From Tetranychus cinnabarinus (lineage: Eukaryota; Arthropoda; Arachnida; Trombidiformes; Tetranychidae), in the NCBI GenBank assembly GCA_022266195.1, contig WHVY01000002.1, forward strand, positions 14,647,001 through 14,711,000: a DNA stretch of 64,000 nt, given 5' to 3'. Both the position numbers and the translations under genes were made by a program. Within the stretch, counting starts at the first letter, position 1, and every line of letters starts with the position of its first letter. The notes under the pieces are model-generated. The model searched no databases and had not been told where the DNA came from. It saw only the letters and a program-made list of their open reading frames with translations. Below, one piece after another: positions 1-12,700 of the stretch.

Positions 1-468
1 TTTCACTTTCTTCTGATGACATATTGGCGAGGACAAAAATAATAAAGCAAAAAAAATAAAAACAAAATGAATTGTCAACTTGATAAATTCAAAATAAAGA
101 GATTCAAACCAGTTTGGTTGGTTATTATCAAAGAGTAAAGCAGCTTTTTCTTTGGTTGCTAGACAATATCGGTAGCCGTAACCGTGGTTATGTCATTAGG
201 TTTTCTTGCAGATGTTATTAACAAATTGTTAATGTAGATCGGAACTTTCATGTCTTTGAAATTTTTGTATTAAACTTACAATTGCGACAAAGATAAAGTG
301 TATCTTTAAACATTGACAAAATATCCAATCGACTATTTACGCTTTTATGTTTTCAGGTTTCATTTTAATTTGAATTTACCGCTCTTGATTCATGTAAACA
401 TATTTGTTTTCATTCAGTCGTAATGCAATAACTAATAGTTAAGCAAATCTTTACTTAATCAGTTGGTC

Positions 469-924
469 ATGTCAAACATATCAGGAAATCAATCTAGTGA
501 TATTAGAGCTAAATTAAAGAAACTAAAAGAAGAGGAGAAAATTCTGGTCAAACTACTTCAACGAGTTGATGAACAATTGAACGCTTTGCGTGTAGAGGAA
601 ATTATTATTCGTCGTCATTTAAGATCAGACGGTCTTACAGGTAAGATTTATTGAAAATTTACTTTGTATTAAACCTTTAATTTGAATTTCTCTTTCTCAG
701 AATCAATGTTTACTACAGATTTGCCTGTAACAGATGGAACCGAACAAACATCTAATTCCGAGGCTGAAATGGGTACTGAGGCAACACTCCATTTAGAAGT
801 TGATGAAGTTCTAAGAGCATTGGTTCAAAATGGTCAAGGAAACAATAAAGGCAATCAGCAAGAAGTTGAAGAGGAAGATGAAGATTCTCTGCATCAATCA
901 TTCTCTACCAATCTAGTCCAGTAG
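469..924 (+). CDS. SNAPC5: SNAPC5-like subunit of the snRNA-activating protein complex (two exons)
   Basis: Exons 469-640 and 701-924 join across a 60-bp GT-AG intron (641-700, phase 1, acceptor TTTCTCAG) to give 131 residues. Seen: residues 14-50 form a charged coiled coil in which EEE is followed by QLN, then L-x-VEE. This is the same order and spacing as in vertebrate SNAPC5/SNAP19 (98 residues). A Glu/Asp-rich C-terminus (EVEEEDED) matches the acidic tail of that family. Known of the family: SNAPC5 is the smallest subunit of the complex that binds the proximal sequence element of snRNA promoters and serves RNA polymerase II and III in the nucleus. The ATG at 469 is the first in frame; an open in-frame TTG at 463 was not used. 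The protein is somewhat longer than the human one because of a loop between coil and tail. Short coiled coils can mimic one another, so the name rests on the combined pattern. Confidence 0.75.
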
Positions 925-1163
925 CCAAATAATTAAATACCAACACTGGATTGTGATCAAATGGTAAACTTGTTAAGCTGCTTGTTGACATAATTCGTTG
1001 ATCATTTAGCGATGGACTTATCAACTGGCAAATGAACAAATATACTTAACATTTCTTTATCAAAGCTATCTAAGATGATGAAGAATATTTGCAATCAGAA
1101 TCTGGCTAATTATGCATTACTGATTAACTCTACATTTTCTAATAACTCATTTTTTATTGATCT

Positions 1164-1169
1164 AATAAA
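1164..1169 (+). terminator. Polyadenylation signal AATAAA for the SNAPC5-like gene
   Basis: A canonical AATAAA lies about 240 nt after the stop at 924, followed by a T-rich stretch. No better signal lies between it and the stop. Confidence 0.45.
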
Positions 1170-1621
1170 CTTTATATTCTTGTAATTATCGCCAAGACTC
1201 TGCAAATTTGTTAATTTTTTAAATTCGCCAACCGATTATGTCAACCCTAATGATAATTAAGCACTTTTGTCAATTCATGACTTTAAAATGATTTGTTGAA
1301 ACGATTAGAATAAACAGAACTCTTCACTTTATTGAGGCAGCGAAATGTTGAATTTCTATGGGTGAAGGTCGAAGATGTCATAAAATTCGGTTAAAGAAGT
1401 CATGCTTTTTTTAGGACAACGTTTATAAAACGTCCATGCACTGATTAAGAATTTCATTTCATCTATTTCATGGCCAGGAATGTCGGATTAAAAATATGAG
1501 TTATTATTTGAAATAAAAACAGTAGACAGTTGAATGGTGGGTTGATGTAACTTCGCTACGATCAATATTGTCGAGTATGATAAAAACATTTGAAGATGAA
1601 ACGACCAACAAGGCGATTGCA

Positions 1622-1627
1622 TTTATT
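1622..1627 (-). terminator. Polyadenylation signal AATAAA for the hAT-derived gene
   Basis: TTTATT on the plus strand reads AATAAA on the minus strand, 22-27 nt past the stop codon, giving a very short 3' UTR. Spacing and orientation fit, but the motif is common in AT-rich DNA. Confidence 0.4.
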
Positions 1628-1648
1628 TTGAAGGCGCAAACTTTCAGC

Positions 1649-3343
1649 CTAAAGATCTTTGTTGTATGCTAAGAAGGTCAATGTTTCGAGATCCTGATCC
1701 CCAATATCACCATTTTCTTCCACCATTGATTGGAATAATTTAAAACATTTGTAGGAGTCTGTAACACACAGTGGTGCATGCATAAAAATGTTATTGCTGG
1801 CGCCTTCGTCACTAGAATTGAGATCTTCAGCCACGTTTAAAATGAACTCAAGATCTGGATTTTTAACCATTGTAGCCTTAACCAGATTAATTAAAGCACT
1901 TCTTTTGGGGTGACGACCCAACTCTTCGAGCCTTCTTTTTATTAGAGGTAAGTTGTAGATATTTGTTCCTAATATTTTGATTGTCTCTTTCAGAGAACGA
2001 TAACCAGAATAATCGATAATTTCCTGTTGTAGGTCTTTGTTTTCAAGTAAAATGTACAAACGATCAATCTTTTCCCTCAGTAGATTATCGATCTTAGAAC
2101 CAGCCAGTGCTGTGTCGACAATTGAGTTGATTAAAGAGAATTCGCCACAAAAAGTTTCAACAGCTTCCATCCATTGAGCTCCATACAAGTTAGGGTGTCC
2201 AAGTGGGAAATCGATAGCTTTGGACGCCTTATGTTTAAATTGAGCAGATAAACTTGGTGACGAGTCGAAGATAGAATTGACAATAGAAACATATTCACTC
2301 AATAATTTGTGTTCCGAACGAAATATTTCACAATATGAATCCAAAGTAATTATCAAACAAATCACATGCCGTAATTTAGGGAATAACGTTTTGAGAAATT
2401 GCCCGATCTGTATGCTCAAAGGACAGTTATCGGTGACGAGTAGAGACAATTTGTCAAAAGCTAGTCCTCGGTACAAATTGTTGAGTATAGCAAGTATTTC
2501 CTGCGATAAAGTAGTCAGATCAACATTTTCCATCACAGATACTTTGTACAAATGAGATCTTGAAGGTTTTCCATCAAGTACACCAACCATAAGGGTAACA
2601 ATATTTCCACGACCGTTACACCAATGCTGTTTGACAATTAAGTAGATATTATGTTGAGAAACAAGATCTTTGAGTTTGCAGATTTTAGTTTCATACATGG
2701 GCTTTAAAACATGTGTTCTAATTTTATCCAAACTTGGTATAGGTTTTTTGAAGTGTTTGCTGAAAAATGAGCAAAATTCTGGGCTCGAAAATTTGGTTAG
2801 AGAAATGTTGACATTAAGACACAGCTCGATTAGATCAGTGTAGAACAGTTGATTAGCAGGTGAAAAATCATCGACAGCTTTTGTATCCAGCTCCTGTTTA
2901 ATGGGTCGAATTAAAGTCTTTACATTTTCATATTCACATTTGATATCATCGTCCATTTCTATTTTAACATCACCACCTTTGTTTGCAGCGGGACTGGGTG
3001 GTATCGAAGGAAAGGTCTGATTAGCATTACTAGCCGAATCACCAATAGAAATGATATCATTGGTTTCATTTGTCTCATTCGTCTCATTTGTTTCATCTGC
3101 TGAAAGGTTTCCAGTTGAAGAAGCTGTTTCACTACCCTCACGGGCATCCCCTGGATTTTCACGCACAGATTTCAAATGGTTAATAGTTTTAAAATGTTCT
3201 TCCAATTCAATCATCTTGGTTCGACTAGTCATTGAAATATGAGTTTTACAAATTTTACAAATTAATCTTGATTTTTCAACAGCAAATTCAGTATAAAGTC
3301 GACAAGCTTGTTTAATCTTATCTCTGGTAGCCTTGTTAGTCAT
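1649..3343 (-). CDS. BED-like zinc finger protein with a degenerate hAT/CGBP1-like transposase body
   Basis: This is an uninterrupted 564-residue frame starting at ATG 3343. Seen: an N-terminal zinc-finger pattern C29-x2-C32-x17-H50-x5-H56, typical of BED/CGBP1-like fingers, followed by a Ser/Thr/Asn/Glu-rich linker with four Thr-Asn-Glu units. The body runs from about residue 160. It contains LLVTDN, then a segment ending LRHVICLII, then YGAQWMEAV. Known of the family: hAT-derived proteins of this group carry a DDE core with a T-D motif followed by C-x2-H and a Trp-rich block. Here the usual C-x2-H reads C-L-I-I, so the His is lost, and the second block keeps one Trp. Inferred: a DNA-binding protein derived from a hAT transposase, domesticated or ageing, since the frame is intact but a conserved core residue is not. 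No flanking terminal inverted repeats were found. The absence of introns fits a transposon origin. Confidence 0.85.
   Translation of the reverse strand: MTNKATRDKIKQACRLYTEFAVEKSRLICKICKTHISMTSRTKMIELEEHFKTINHLKSVRENPGDAREGSETASSTGNLSADETNETNETNETNDIISIGDSASNANQTFPSIPPSPAANKGGDVKIEMDDDIKCEYENVKTLIRPIKQELDTKAVDDFSPANQLFYTDLIELCLNVNISLTKFSSPEFCSFFSKHFKKPIPSLDKIRTHVLKPMYETKICKLKDLVSQHNIYLIVKQHWCNGRGNIVTLMVGVLDGKPSRSHLYKVSVMENVDLTTLSQEILAILNNLYRGLAFDKLSLLVTDNCPLSIQIGQFLKTLFPKLRHVICLIITLDSYCEIFRSEHKLLSEYVSIVNSIFDSSPSLSAQFKHKASKAIDFPLGHPNLYGAQWMEAVETFCGEFSLINSIVDTALAGSKIDNLLREKIDRLYILLENKDLQQEIIDYSGYRSLKETIKILGTNIYNLPLIKRRLEELGRHPKRSALINLVKATMVKNPDLEFILNVAEDLNSSDEGASNNIFMHAPLCVTDSYKCFKLFQSMVEENGDIGDQDLETLTFLAYNKDL
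3059..3094 (-). repeat. 9-bp tandem repeat (4 units) encoding Thr-Asn-Glu repeats
   Basis: Four 9-bp units in frame in the linker of the hAT-derived gene encode four consecutive Glu-Thr-Asn triplets. Units differ only at third codon positions or by single bases, consistent with recent slippage in a disordered linker. Confidence 0.85.
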
Positions 3344-6206
3344 AACGGAGGAGGAGGAAATAAAGGATATCGTAAGTAGAAAAATAATTAAATAAATAAC
3401 AGTGTATACATTAACGAAAGGATAGATGATAAATTGTTTATTCGTCTAGATACCAGGATTTTTATTTAAGTAAGGATTCGGATCATCTGTTTGCCCTACG
3501 GCTTAAACCAGCGCCGTCTGTTTGTTGGATCAGTGATTGTAGTTTTGTAGATTGCTTATGACACAACCCTTAAAAAGATTTAAAGAGCAAAGTGATTGGT
3601 TCAGTATTTTTAGAGCCGGAATCTATTGGAAGACATATTGGGTAAGATTTCATGATAGAAGATTTAAAAGTTCTTGCTATCTCAAAACATTGCCATGACT
3701 ACAAATTTATCTCAAGAGCGGCTTTATATTATCTATTATCCTCACAAGATGGAGTTTTACCAAGCAAAACAAACAAAGATATCTTTTTAACTTCTTTAAG
3801 CAAATACAGATGCCACTGTAAACAAACCTTTAAATGTAATCTTTTCAAAGTTGAATTTACATTAAAATTCAGTCGATTGATTAACTGATTTAAAATGAGT
3901 GATGAAAAGACAAGAGTCAGTAATTAAAAAAGCCCATCAAATCAGTTGAAAATGAGAAGAAAAAAGGAAAGAAGAAAAAAAGGTAAAAAGAAAAAGGTTG
4001 AACCCAAATGATAATTTCAAGAGTTTTCATTCCCTTCACACCCAGAACTTGAAGATTTTACAATGAAGATGATAATAATGGAGAAACAAGAATCATCAAT
4101 CTGTCCACTTTTACCACACCCAAAACAAGGTACTGGTCAAGAAGCAAGTTGAGAGTAAAAAAGGAAAGAACCTAAAAAAAACATTTCCATTTTGAAACCA
4201 ATGAAAATGAAACAAAATTAGATTCCTAAATCTTTGATTGTCATTTTGATGAACCAGAGCGAGCCAAAAAAAACCTCATTAATCTAAACTCAAACCCAAA
4301 TGATTATTCATTTAGAACAAGGTTTTTCACATTTTTAACCCAAACACTGAGCAGAAAAATAATCACAAAATATCAATCACCAGCAAAGCCAAGTTTAATC
4401 TGTTAACAAACAAATGTTAAGTGTTGACCATTTATCGATTAATGAAAATTGATTGACAAAAATGGCATCTCTAACCATTTCCCCAAACTTGATTAATGCA
4501 AGCTAAATCATTTAGCTTTTGACTAATAAACAGATGAAAGTGAATTGATAAATTGTTGCCATTACCAGAGACGGTTGGAATTGTTTGTTTCAATTTCAAT
4601 GTTGGACAGAGAGCCACAAAAAATGGGTTCAATTTAACCCAAATGATGATAGAGAAGAAGAGGAAATTATTTTTCACTTTTCCGCCAACAATTTGTTTAC
4701 TAATGAACCAGATTTAATCATTTTTACTCGACTCATTTGTCGTCCAATTATTACAATATCAACATCCATTATCATATTAAATAAACTGTGCCATGATTTT
4801 CAATTAAGTGAATAACTGTTGTTGTTGTCCAAAGATAAACCAATTATTTATGTTTCCCTTGAGTTGATACCTTAAGGCTGACCCAAAGTATCCCTTGAAA
4901 ATCCCTTACAAGAGTCAGATAAACAAATGTGTCAACCTTTATTCAGTTGAACACCAAATTTGATTACATCCAATGTAAACATATTTAACGGTTCAACATT
5001 GAAGGTTCAATTGATTGCTTTAACATCATTAATCAATATTTAGGTTTTCAATCGTTTTCTCAGCCAGAGTTAAGAAGAAACTTGAAATTCACTGAAAATT
5101 TCTTCAAGTGTCTAGTTTAAATAGGCAAGAGTAATGAAGCCAACTAACCTGAAAATGAAACGAATGTTCATTATTAATAGTAATATTTACTGAGTAAATT
5201 GCCTGGGAGGAGAAAATATTTTAGAAGACAAAATTGAAAGAAAAGTGGAAACGAAATGAGAGAAAAAATTGAGTCACTTTTATCCATTTTAAGAAACAAA
5301 AAGACCGTAATTATTAACAAGAATTGACAATTATTTCAGTTTTTTCTTCATTTCTTATTTTTTTTGTCAAAATATCATATTTTTGTTTCATCTCAATAAT
5401 AACAACAACATATTGTGCTTGTAACATGGTAAGGAATGTAATCATTATCATTGGAAAAGAAAAAGGTTTGATAATAATATCTTTATGTTTACATTGAATG
5501 TGTAAAGATAATGAAGACTTGAATTGAAAACTGAATGGACAGAGAAAAGGTTAAACGGGAAAACGGCGAGGAATCGGGAAAAGTGCTCAAGTGCTGTAAG
5601 TGTGTTAAGTGTAAAATGAGTTTTCTTCTTGTTGTTGTCTGTCCGCTTTGCATTTTGTATTAGGCATTTAAGGTGAGCCAGGTCAACCTTGGAGTGATGA
5701 GGTGATTTATGATGATACAATGTTGAGAAGATGCGCTGAGAAGAACAAAAAAATTTACCAAAAAAAAATGATATTGATGAATGTTGGTCCGTTTTGCGTC
5801 CGACTATTCAATGATCATAATGATGATAGTGATGAAGGAATGAAGATATTGATCATCATTTTGAACTCAGTTTTTGTCTCACTTTTTGTTGAACAAAAGG
5901 TCTTCTTCTGGTCAGACGAAAGTTGCAATTTGAGCTGTTTTGTCAGCGGGATTTTTGTATTATTATGGTCATCTTTTATGATGATAAAATAAAAAAAAAT
6001 TGATATTAATTTCTTTTGATTGTGATTAGAGTATTTTGTATCAGGCATAGTATTTTATCTGATTAAATCTATTCAATTGTCCTTTTTGATCCACAATTTT
6101 CGGTTCGCCAACAACTCTTGATGAGCTTTTCCAGGTTTTAAGGTTAATGTTTTGTGTGCATTTTTGGATGGATTGTTTTGATTAGTAAAGTGGTTGCTGG
6201 CGGGTC
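3344..6206. other. Intergenic region without a supported gene
   Basis: This holds the upstream region of the hAT-derived gene, lysine-codon-like purine tracts near 3.95-4.0 kb, AT-rich DNA, and the probable 3' UTR of eag just below 6207. Open frames of 60-96 codons occur on both strands, but none shows splice support, a recognisable domain or a non-random composition. Confidence 0.5.
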
Positions 6207-6753
6207 TCACAGTTTTGAAGTTAAATCGGGATCTTCATCTGTTGCACCGGCGTCTTGTTCAGCAATCTCGGTTTCCATCATTGCTCGCACTTCGTCCACT
6301 TTGCTTGTTGCTTTCATGGCAGTTGAGGCTGTGCTGGTTGATGTTGCTGGAGCTGTTGTTCCGGTTGTTGGAGTTGCTCTTGACTGACTACTTGACTGTG
6401 TAACTGGTAAACTTGCTGGTCCTGGTCCGGAACCGAAAAAGGTTGTTCCACTTGAAGCGGCTGCTGGACTTGGTGATTGGCTTGAAGATCCGCTCACTTT
6501 GGTGAGGAAAGATGATTTCAGTGAACGGGAACCTTTAACTTGACTTGAATCTTTACTCTTTGTGCTCATTCCTTTATCACTTTGACTCTTCTTGACCACA
6601 ACTCCACCTTTACCATCCTCTGAGATTCCTCTGTTGTGAACATTACTTGGAACTGGTGAGAGCATAAATTCAGGCTGATTGGCTATTGGATTGGGTGAGG
6701 CAGCATTGCTTTGATAAGCAGAAGACAGGGAGGATACTTTTTCACTCAATTCC
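6207..6753 (-). CDS. eag: eag terminal exon: coiled-coil end and C-terminal tail
   Basis: Residues 970-1150 and the stop TGA (6207-6209). It continues the coiled coil (ELSEKVSSLSSAY), then a Ser/Pro/Thr/Ala-rich disordered tail ending in an acidic stretch. The split Ala codon (GC+G) and the acceptor ATTCAG support the join to the preceding exon. Confidence 0.9.
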
Positions 6754-9700
6754 CTGAATGAACAAGAGAAGAATAAAAATGAAAATAAAAAAGTGTGTTA
6801 AAAAGAAAACAATTTTTTTATAATTGTCAATGTAACCATTGAAAATGTTTTACATGAAAAATTGTTATTATCCAGTCAATATCAATGAAAATAAATAACA
6901 TTCGTCTCTAGACAATGTTTGATTAAAAATATTCATCTGTTAGCATTAGCAAAAGATTCTAACATTCACCAAATTTTTCGTTAAAAGGTTAGTTTTTCAT
7001 TTTACAATCAAAGCCTCACATTTTACAATGAACATGATTGGAACTGATTGAAAGCGAAATTCACAAATGCTTGAAACTCTCATACATTGAAAGATCAATT
7101 TGAATTTTCCTAAAGTTAATCTAACAGAGTTTCAAGCTTGAGTAAATTTTGCGGGAATCTGTTTTGAGAATTTGAAGGAAAGCTCAGAATCTCATGTAAT
7201 CCAAACAAAGATCGTGATCGGATCTCAATATTTGAGGTTATGTTTACTGCTGTATGAATATCGACTTGCGACTCGCTATTTTTTGTATTTGAAATTTGAA
7301 GTGTCTCTACTTACGCCAAATGATCGTCGATTTTATTTACACGCGAACTGAGCTTTTGAATTTCCAACTTCAAATCGACCCTCATATCGATCAGTGAGGC
7401 CACAATTTGCTGATAGTCAACATTATTAATGCTCTTTGGATGCAATACAATTTTAGTGTCGCCCTTTTCTCCCGTCGAATCACCCGTCATTTTACCCGTT
7501 GTGCCCATACTTGTTGTGGTCGATGAAGTTGTTGTTCCAGTTATCTCAATAGGCTCTTTGGCTTCCTCAATAGTCTCAGGTCTTCCTGAAGAGGTTGGTA
7601 TTCGCGGCCATTTGTTACCCTGTGTCGGTGGACGAATATCTTTAACCACATGAATGTGTTCCGATTTTTTGCAAACAAGTTCAGTTCTTCGACCACCCGA
7701 GTTGTTGTCATCATACTCTTTATCCAAACCAAGAGCAGCATTGATCGAGTTGTTGGTTGCTGCACTGGCCAAGGCTGCAGCCCATCGAGAAGCTTTACTT
7801 GCAGCCGATGAACCACGAGAATCACCAATGTTGGATTCACCAAAAGTCTTGTTGCTCTCTGAATGTAAACTTTCCCCAGGCGCCACTCCACCACCAACAC
7901 CACCAGTTCCAGCACTCGCAGCATGGGCAGCATGTGCAAGTCCTGCCAGTCTCATGGCCAATCCACCGCCACCGCCACCACCAACTCCACCCGAACCAGG
8001 AAGACCATGACCTGAACCAGGGAAACCCTTTTCTGGATCAGTACTGCTAACCGCCGTGTTGGGAATTGTCGGTGGATTGGATGATGAAGGCCGGGAAAAG
8101 GTTGGAACTGAACTTGTGTCTGAAGGTTTTCGAAATTTGGAAAATATTTTACGAACTAAATGATCTTGAGCAAGGTCTGGTTGAGGATCGTGTTTACGTC
8201 GTTCAGCAAGTTCCATTTCCCTTTTAACATCGGCAACTTTACGGAAAATAAGCTAAAGAATAGTAAAGAGAAAAAGTCATTTAGAAAAGCGCATAAACAA
8301 ATGTTTCAACATGATCATTATCATCTAATCATAGAAACACAAAAATCTGTTCATGTGAAAAGGTCAAAGAAAAACGTTGAATATTAAAAGAGGCAAATGA
8401 ACTGAATGAATCTCTCAGAGCAATGAACAGTTTAATAAATAGTTTAATGAGTTGAAGACAATGGAAATCAATTATGTTCAAAATGTTTCAACATTAATAT
8501 CATGAATGGAAGGAAAAAAAGTAAACAAGGAAAAAGAAGCTCCAGAATCGATAACATTGATTATTTCAAAACAATATTCAATTATCTGGTAAACCTGGAA
8601 ACCTTCAACGAATTGCCATTCAATTCTTGAATAAAAATACAAAATTGAAAGTTTCCATGTTCGTCAAGTATTTAATGTGCTACAATTGAAGAATGAAAAT
8701 TTGCTGACTAACAAGCGATTATAAAATTGACGGTGAAATGAGTTAAATCCGATTAATTTTTGTGTTCCTTTGAAGAGAGTTGCAAGCTGATACATGATAT
8801 TAAAGAGTAAAGTGTTTACATCGTTCAACCTGAATGATGGAAAGATATTAATCAACCGATTAATCTCATATTGAATGGATTATCATTACAAGAATGAAAA
8901 GAAATGTTTATCTAAATGATTTGGTAAAGAAAAGATTGAAAGTAAAGAATCCAATCCAGAATTTTTTCCACTTTACTCTCAAGTTTAGACAATTTTTAAG
9001 GTTGAGAGTCGTCAAGATGAGAGTAAAGATGATGTTGAATAAGTGGGCAGAGAAAGAGGACAAAGGAAGAGACAATGTGATTAAAGTGTTAACCAAGCAA
9101 GGTTAAACTGGGTCGACATGAAGTTTGCATATAAACCTTTCTCCAAATGTGATTCACTTTGTTGAGGGCTAAACCAGCATTCTGAAAGTGATCATCGTTA
9201 TCAAACGATTATGATATATTCTTGTAATCACCTTAAAGAGATTTGTCTAATGGAAATTTGCTTCGAGTTCGAGGAGAAAGGTTGACAAAAAATTGAAAAG
9301 GGAATGAGAATTGATTGATGAGAGAAGAAGAAAAAATTGGAGTAAAATGAAAGTTGATGAGAGTTGAAGTTGGGTGAAAAATGTGGTTCACTTGTTAGCA
9401 ACAGCGATCATTGCTTTTACCAGCAATTGATCTGCAATCTTCGTCTTTAAACTCTTTTGGTCAAAATTTTCGACTTTCTTTTTGTTCTTCTAAACATTAA
9501 AATTTTCAGGAAAAGAAATGTTCTTGAACACGTTTTAGACTCAACTCAATATAATGAGAATTGAAGTATTTTCTTGAAAATATTTTTCCATTTTTTCCAC
9601 TTTTCCAAAGACAATCAACATTTTTGCAGACACTTTATCATCAGCATTCTATGTGATCTAATGTGATATAAAATGTGATAAATCGATGCAACACTCAATG

Positions 9701-12700
9701 ATGTTATTAGATAAAACAAGGAATATATTTACTATTGAAATGCAATCTCAATTCAATCATTGATTCAAAAATGTCTGTTAAACGAGCTGTAAGTTCTGTC
9801 AATTTCAATTTCGAAATCACACAAAACTGAGTAAAAGTATAAAGAGTTGATCGCAAGTCAATCTGGCAAACAATTTCAAAATCAACGCTTGAAGGCAAAA
9901 GTGAATAGAAAATTCGATAATAGAAATTCAGATTTTCATTGAATTATAAACATTTATAAATATTTTTGCACATTTCGAATATTCGATTTGAGTTCTAAAA
10001 TGTTTTCCATGACAATGAATGATCATGTTTAAGTGTAATCTTTACTTACCCGATGCCTTAGATTATAAGTTAACATTAAATTGCGAGCAAATGAATTTGC
10101 AAAAGTATGATAAAAGTTGAGCACTTCGAGTAATTTATCTCTCTTTATTGCATGTAAATCACAATATGTTAGAGCACGCACATTGGCACAAGACTGGCCA
10201 ATGGTCGGCTCCTTCCAGAAAGCATCACCAAACACATCACCTTTACCCAGTATGGCGACCACCTCATCATCTTGGATAACCTCAAGTGAACCCGAGACAA
10301 CAAAGCAAAGTGTATCAATAGATTCACCTGAATGGTAAAGCAAATCACCGGGCGCCGAATGGTCCATTGAAAAGTACATTGCTAAAGCTCTAAGGCAACC
10401 ATCAGAGGCTAAACGGAAGGCGGGATGTTCATTGAACACTTTACGGTTAAGGTGGACACAAATGTCGGCCGTCATGTCCTTTGGACAATAACTGAGAACC
10501 TTTTTAGTATCGATTCCCTTCGACATGGCCCAAGTGGAGACGACATAGTCCATTACCCGTTCACTCAATGCTTTGGGCACTTCATGAAGCTTCATGAATT
10601 CACGAACATTGTTCAACATGTCATGATAACGAGCAGTTGCCGAAGTCATTTGCTGTATTATGGTAGTTACATGACCAAATATAGTTGCATAGAGTAAAGC
10701 TGTGGAAGAGAAAAGAAAATTTTTGTTATTTTTCCTTCTTTACTGGGAGTTTACACTCCCAGTCAACATGTTAATAGCGTTAACAGATTGACTATTTTTT
10801 TGCCTTCTTTTCATTTCCTTTTCGCTTCAAACCATTTTTGAGGTTGAAATAATTACTATTGATGTAATTAAATGATTCATCATTAATATTAATATTCACA
10901 ATAAGGTTGCAAGAATTTTTTTTTGTCGAATATTTTTTTTCTCTTTTCTTCTTCGCCTTCTTTGTTCAACTTTCCCTGAATCGCCCACTGAATTGAAGAC
11001 AAATAATGTTGACTTAATCATTAATAGTGATAAAGTAGATTGCAAGTGTAAAGGAGAGTAAATGGTAAATGATCAAAAGTTATCATGAAAGTAAATGACT
11101 TTTCCATGTCCCTGCCAATTCTGTTCAATTCAATCTCATTCTTATTTGATAATCGATTGGCCCCCTGAGGGCCTTTGAATATCATTAAGCTTTGCAACAC
11201 TCGAGGAACAAAAGAAAAGTGAAATAAAAATAAGACGCTGATGATGATGAAGATGAGAATGGTGCAAGGAATGTCATGACTAATAATGTGAATGTGAAAA
11301 GAGAATTGAAATGTTGGCCCATTGTTGCAATTTTCCCAATCATTAGCAGAAAAGGTAACTCGATTGGAATTATCTTTTTTAATCAATTTCGACAATTGTT
11401 CAATAATGGGTTGAAGCGAAAACAAAAGGTGAAATTTGTCGAGATTTTGGTGAAAATTTGAGAAATTTTGATTTTTCTCTTTTCAGGCAAAAAAAACTCT
11501 TTTGTTCACCTTTTTTAACCAAATTGAAGGAAACAAAAGAGAACAGGAAAAAATGAAAAATTCATTTCATGAAGTCCCTCGAGTCTTGGAGTCTCTCATT
11601 TGAATAATTATCAACTCTAAATCTTGTCTTTTTCCGTGTCTCTTTCCTTCTACTCTTATTTAGATTAACATTAAAAGGTTAATTAATTACCTCCAATGAT
11701 CATCATACAAATGGTGAAAACTTTTTCATTGTCAGTTTCCGGTGCAACATTACCAAATCCAACACTAGTCATGCAAGTCATGGTGAAATATAAGGCGGTG
11801 ACATACATGGTTCCACGCTGAGGGCCTCCAGTTAATTCTGGTCTCATTGTTATACTTGTAGCATCGGTTACCGTGAAATTAAATGGTTGCTAATTATTAT
11901 GTTAAGGTTGGGGAATGGAAGGTAAAGAGAGAGAAAAAATTGGGTCACAAAAGGTTAGTGGGTAAAGTTCATGAAAAAGTGTTTTGGTAAAGAATGAGTT
12001 TTACTTTTGTTATGTTTCCAAGTTTCCAAAGCCAACCGTAAACGAAACCATTTTCCGCATCTGAACGGCCAATGCTGTACCAAATGCATGCTAACCAATG
12101 GGCAACCAGCATATAAAAACATAAAAGTAAAATGAGCATTGCGGCTCCATATTCAAGGTAACGATCCAATTTACGGACAACCCGACCAAGACGAAGGAGA
12201 CGCACCACTTTAAGAGCACTGAAAAGACTTCCTATTCCTTGCTATCGATTGGGGAAGAGGCAAATGTAAACAACAATTAACAGTCATTAATAATTTTACG
12301 ACAAAAATTTTAAAGTTTTCTTGTTAAATGACAAGTTTCGGCTTTAAAATATTAACATTCAGTGTTTGGTGAGAAGACTTGATTATTGGTCAATCAACTT
12401 AAGCATTTACTCTCAACTCGCTAGTCTAATCTTGATTTTCGCCTTTAAGCCTTTCTTTGCCTGTAAACACTGTAAGCTGATGCTTTTTAGAGCGTCGATT
12501 GATGTTTAACTGAAAACCTGTGGAATGTTTGAAAAGTTTTTCTCAGAGTAAGAGTTGAACTTTTAACATTCTGGTTGTTGGTTAACACTTTGAAACGCGT
12601 TTTTAATGCTTACTTCTTCAACATCATCAAAGGCATTGAAAATATCATATGGTAGGCACGATAAAAGATCAATTATGAACCAACTTTTAAGATAGTTCAT

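Larger units (their letters stand above)
925..1648. other. Intergenic region between two convergent genes
   Basis: This holds the probable 3' UTR of the SNAPC5-like gene up to about 1.18 kb, then AT-rich DNA leading to the 3' end of the minus-strand BED/hAT-derived gene. No further open frame, RNA gene or repeat was seen. Confidence 0.5.

Noticed and set aside
3652..3888. 78-codon plus-strand frame with an ATG behind a GTAAGA-like donor
   Set aside because: No recognisable domain, no partner exon and ordinary AT-rich composition.
3940..4020. Lysine-rich coding-like tract resembling a KKGKK repeat
   Set aside because: The frame is short and broken; purine tracts of this type recur in clearly non-coding parts such as 33.54 kb.
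7654..8010. 118-codon plus-strand open frame, Pro/Ala-rich
   Set aside because: It is the antisense shadow of the Gly/Ala-rich eag exon 7315-8252, which has strong protein identity.
10758..10768. CCCAGTCAACATG, similar to the transposon TIR, also near 35.76 kb
   Set aside because: The match is only about 9 bases, there is no partner end and no subterminal repeat nearby.
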